Source of the DNA: Opitutus sp. GAS368
GTDB taxonomy: Bacteria > Verrucomicrobiota > Verrucomicrobiia > Opitutales > Opitutaceae
Length of the DNA: 64,000 nt
Direction of reading: 5' to 3'
Assembly (NCBI RefSeq): GCF_900104925.1
Contig: NZ_LT629735.1
Coordinates: forward strand, 3,579,001 to 3,643,000
Part shown: one piece after another, positions 61,715 through 64,000 of the stretch
Numbering within the stretch: position 1 is the first letter of the stretch
Layout: each line of letters starts with the position of its first letter
The notes under the pieces: generated by a model
Told to the model about the DNA's origin: nothing
Database searches by the model: none
What the model saw: the letters and a program-made list of their open reading frames with translations, nothing else
Position numbers and translations under genes: made by a program

Positions 61715-62341
61715 TCAGATCAGGCGCTCGGGCACGTAGACGATGTCGCCCGGCAGGAGCACCATGGAACTGTCGTCGGTCCGGGTGTCCTTCTTGCCCT
61801 TGATGACGCTGTCGACGTCGACGGTGAAGACCTTCTTGGTGCCGTCGGGCAGGATGCGGGTGACCGTGACGGCGGTGCCCTTGCCGATGTCGGTGATGCC
61901 GCCGGCCTTGGTGACCAGCTCGACGACGGTGAGGGTGGATTCGATGGGCAGGGTGTAGCGGCCGGCGCTGCGGATGGCGCCCTGGATGGAAACCTCGCGC
62001 GGGGCGTATTCCTCGACACTGACGGTGACCTGCGGATTGCGCAGGAAGCGCCCTTCCTTGTAGGCGTTCTCGATCGCGGCCTGGGCCTCGACCACGGTCA
62101 TGCCGCCAATCGCGATCTCGCCCAGCAGCGGCATGTTGATCCGGCCGCGGGCATCGATGCGCGTGAGGCTGGTCAGGTCCTCTTCCTGGTAAACGGCGAC
62201 CCGCACGCGGTCCGCCAAGCCCAGGGTGTGGACGTAGTTTTTCTTGTTGTCAGATTTGCCGGTGCCCTGGCCGAATGCCGGCAGACCGCCGCCCAGCGCG
62301 AGGGCGGCCAGAAGGAAGGGAAAGAGGCGGGCGATTTTCAT
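61715..62341 (-). CDS. Polysaccharide export protein, Wza/GumB-like (SLBB)
   Basis: Forms the outer-membrane export channel or its periplasmic part. 208 residues, short for Wza. Signal peptide 1-24 (RLFPFLLAALALGGGLPAFG), no lipobox Cys visible at the cleavage site. Poly_export motif LADRVRVAVYQEEDLTSLTR and INMPLLGEIAIGGMTVVEAQ (about 42-80), then an SLBB repeat VSIQGAIRSAGRYTLPIEST and ending LLPGDIVYVPERLI. 6 bp before the autokinase gene, so same operon. Confidence 0.92.
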   Translation of the reverse strand: MKIARLFPFLLAALALGGGLPAFGQGTGKSDNKKNYVHTLGLADRVRVAVYQEEDLTSLTRIDARGRINMPLLGEIAIGGMTVVEAQAAIENAYKEGRFLRNPQVTVSVEEYAPREVSIQGAIRSAGRYTLPIESTLTVVELVTKAGGITDIGKGTAVTVTRILPDGTKKVFTVDVDSVIKGKKDTRTDDSSMVLLPGDIVYVPERLI

Positions 62342-62350
62342 GGGTGGTTT

Positions 62351-63493
62351 TCAGTAGCGGCTGGAAACATCGAGGGAAAATCCCTGCCGGTCAAAGCCCG
62401 AGAGCGCGAAGGTGGACCAGTTCCGGAAGTAGGTATACGCGGCACCGACTTGCAAGTGCTCGTTCATCTTGTAGCGGGCGCCGACGTTGAAACTGAAGAA
62501 AGTGTCGCGCCGCGGGGGCGGGGGCGGGGTCGTCCCGAGGAAGCGGTTCAGGCCGTAGCCCAGCCCGGCGTTGAACTCCACCTTGCGGCTGAAGGCGTAG
62601 CTGGCGTTGAGCGCGGCGGAGGTGGAGTCGACCGACGCGCCCGTGGCGATGGTGTTGAAGTCCCGGCTGAGCTGGCCGTTGAGGCTGAGTTTCCGGGTGA
62701 CCGGCCAGCCGATGGCGGCCAGGGCATTGAAGTTGGCATAGCTCTGTTGGCCGGTGCCGCGGACATCGCGAATCTGGTAACCGAGGCGCACTGTGCCGTT
62801 CAGCTTGGCCAGCAGGCCGCCGGAGGCCCCGACGTTGAACCAATGGTCGTAGGAGTCGCTGCCGAGGGAGGTCTTGGACACCCGGATGCGGTAGCCGCCG
62901 ACCAGGTCGAGCCGGGAGGTGTAGACGTAGAACACGTCGAGGGCCTGCGAGTAATCGGTGAGGTTGGCGAGCGCCGTGGTTTGCACGTATTGGCGGCGCA
63001 GGTAGGTGGTCTCGGAGGTGAAATAATATCTGTCGTTCACCGGATACTTCAGGTTGAGCCCGAGGGGGAAATTCCAGGAATTCGTGCGCAGGTTGACCGC
63101 GCTGTCCGACCGGCTTTCACGGAAGGCGCTGATCGTGAAGGCCCCGGTGGTGCGTCCGGTGGTCTTGTTGAACTCCACGTGCAGGTTGGGATTGAAGGAA
63201 TCCTCGTGCGAATACTTGCTGTAGCTGGCGTAGTTGAAGGTGAGCGTGGCGTTGACCGCGATGATGCCCGCGCGGCGCTTCATCTCGGCGCCCACCGCGC
63301 CCGTCACGGTGTAGTCACCCCGGCCGCTCGAATCGGAGAAGACGTTGGAGTCATAGGCCAGCGTCACGCTGCCGAAGACGAACAGCTGGTTCCGCGTGCC
63401 GTCGAGGTTGATGAGCGCGTGGGCGGCCGGCAGGCCCAGCAGGAGCGCGGCAAGTCCGAGTAGGCAGGTTCGGGCTGGGGCGGGGAAAATCAC
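62351..63493 (-). CDS. Outer-membrane beta-barrel protein of the polysaccharide locus
   Basis: 380 residues. Signal peptide 1-25 (CLLGLAALLLGLPAAHA). The rest is alternating amphipathic beta strands with aromatic girdles (LFVFGSVTLAYDSNVFSDSS, YALFSRKVEFNAGLGYG-like segments) ending in GFSLDVSSRY, a terminal aromatic residue as expected for BAM-assembled barrels. Resembles the EpsL/OMP family of exosortase-linked polysaccharide operons. 10 bp upstream of the export-protein gene. Confidence 0.82.
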   Translation of the reverse strand: MIFPAPARTCLLGLAALLLGLPAAHALINLDGTRNQLFVFGSVTLAYDSNVFSDSSGRGDYTVTGAVGAEMKRRAGIIAVNATLTFNYASYSKYSHEDSFNPNLHVEFNKTTGRTTGAFTISAFRESRSDSAVNLRTNSWNFPLGLNLKYPVNDRYYFTSETTYLRRQYVQTTALANLTDYSQALDVFYVYTSRLDLVGGYRIRVSKTSLGSDSYDHWFNVGASGGLLAKLNGTVRLGYQIRDVRGTGQQSYANFNALAAIGWPVTRKLSLNGQLSRDFNTIATGASVDSTSAALNASYAFSRKVEFNAGLGYGLNRFLGTTPPPPPRRDTFFSFNVGARYKMNEHLQVGAAYTYFRNWSTFALSGFDRQGFSLDVSSRY

Positions 63494-63510
63494 GTCGGGT
63501 TGCTTGCAGC

Positions 63511-64000
63511 TCAGTTGCCCGACAGCCGGTCGGGGCTGATGACGACGTTGATCGGCGGAGCCGCGGGGACGGTGGGCTTGGCCACGATTTCCTGGCTGTC
63601 GTCCGAACCACCGGCGCCGGTGGTGCCCGCGGGAGTGGTCGGGGTGCCTGTCGCGCTTGTTCGCGCCGGCGGAGCGTCGAGCCCGACCTCGGCTTTCTTC
63701 TCAATGGCCTCGAAAGTGACGGTCTTCTTGGCGTTGCAGGCGACGCTGACGCGCTCATCCGAGGCCTGCAGCGCCTCGGGCGGGATCTGGCTGATGGTCA
63801 CGGTCGGCGGCAAGCCCGCCGGCGAGGACCGCACGACGGCGCGCTCGCCGGGCCGAAGGACCTGGCCGCCGATGTCCTTGCTGCCGCCGCGCACGGTGAT
63901 GTCGCCGTCGAGCAGATCGATGATCGTTTCGTTGGCGTTGGTCTCGATCGAGACCTTGCCGCCCCGGATGTTCACGGCCGCCTGGGGCGTGGAATAGGAC
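63511..64000 (-). CDS. FecR-domain protein, C-terminal part (runs off the window)
   Basis: At least 163 residues visible; the reading frame is open to the edge at 64000, so the annotated internal start is not used. FecR-like segment STPQAAVNIRGGKVSIETNA then ETIIDLLDGDITVRGG and QVLRPGERAVVRSSPAGLPP. Periplasmic or exported regulators and surface proteins share this fold. Long Ala/Pro/Thr-rich low-complexity C-terminus (GTPTTPAGTTGAGG). Only 17 bp separate it from the barrel gene, so probably the first or second gene of the same operon. Confidence 0.8.
   Translation of the reverse strand, partial: SYSTPQAAVNIRGGKVSIETNANETIIDLLDGDITVRGGSKDIGGQVLRPGERAVVRSSPAGLPPTVTISQIPPEALQASDERVSVACNAKKTVTFEAIEKKAEVGLDAPPARTSATGTPTTPAGTTGAGGSDDSQEIVAKPTVPAAPPINVVISPDRLSGN

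Overview
The window reads as chromosome of a high-GC, Gram-negative (diderm) bacterium, most likely a member of the Verrucomicrobiota close to Opitutaceae. This is inferred from a fused SecDF after YajC, mcsA-mcsB-clpC in a diderm that carries LpxI, an exosortase with a C-terminal EpsI domain, a FabV enoyl reductase, and a dense population of palindromic intergenic repeats. No 16S gene is present, so the placement is an inference from gene content.

Layout. 0-6 kb: speA (partial), then yajC-secDF-recJ and tRNA-Arg(ACG). 6-12 kb: a histidine-utilisation cluster hutH-hutU-hutG-hutI on the minus strand. 12-24 kb: housekeeping genes (hpf, an RluA-type pseudouridine synthase, an M14 peptidase, gltX, glnS, a CBS/DRTGG pyrophosphatase, a prepilin-like protein, ilvE) plus a secreted lysine-rich micro-protein and a protein with a degenerate metalloprotease motif. 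24-28.7 kb: mcsA-mcsB-clpC behind a textbook sigma-54 (-24/-12) promoter. 28.7-37 kb: a secreted transglutaminase-like protein, ExbB/ExbD, an SDR, a nucleotidyltransferase-GHMP kinase fusion, dtd, fabV and an ECF sigma/anti-sigma pair. 37-40.5 kb: a tightly coupled TPR protein, exosortase-EpsI and micro-ORF unit. 41.6-44.3 kb: a three-gene unit of secreted protein, GlyGly-tailed matrixin-like metalloprotease and rhombosortase, so the sorting enzyme sits beside its probable substrate. 44.4-49.7 kb: a DapF homologue with both catalytic cysteines replaced by serine, a conserved protein of unknown function, sppA and sufT.

49.7-56.5 kb is the accessory part. After about 1.1 kb of stacked palindromic repeats and a 21-bp minisatellite, the sequence changes to a visibly lower-GC array of small, mostly unrecognised genes. 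Each is followed by a 50-130 bp element that begins with an RYYYAAC-type box and ends with AAC-GTTRRRY. These are integron attC sites: twelve can be placed, all in one orientation, with no integrase and no evident attI in the window. The array is therefore a CALIN (cluster of attC sites lacking integrase). The cassettes encode small membrane proteins, secreted proteins, zinc-ribbon proteins and a DUF4304-like protein. A plsY homologue lies at the right end.

56.5-64 kb returns to core genes: dus (with repeat DNA inserted in frame), a bifunctional-nuclease family gene, lpxI, and an exopolysaccharide locus (tyrosine autokinase, Wza-like export protein, beta-barrel protein, FecR-domain protein running off the window).

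Two themes recur. First, sortase-like surface processing: exosortase and rhombosortase systems plus polysaccharide export. Second, palindromic repeat DNA that supplies start codons, stop codons or in-frame segments of genes (hutU, rluA, glnS, the SDR gene, the rhombosortase, dus).
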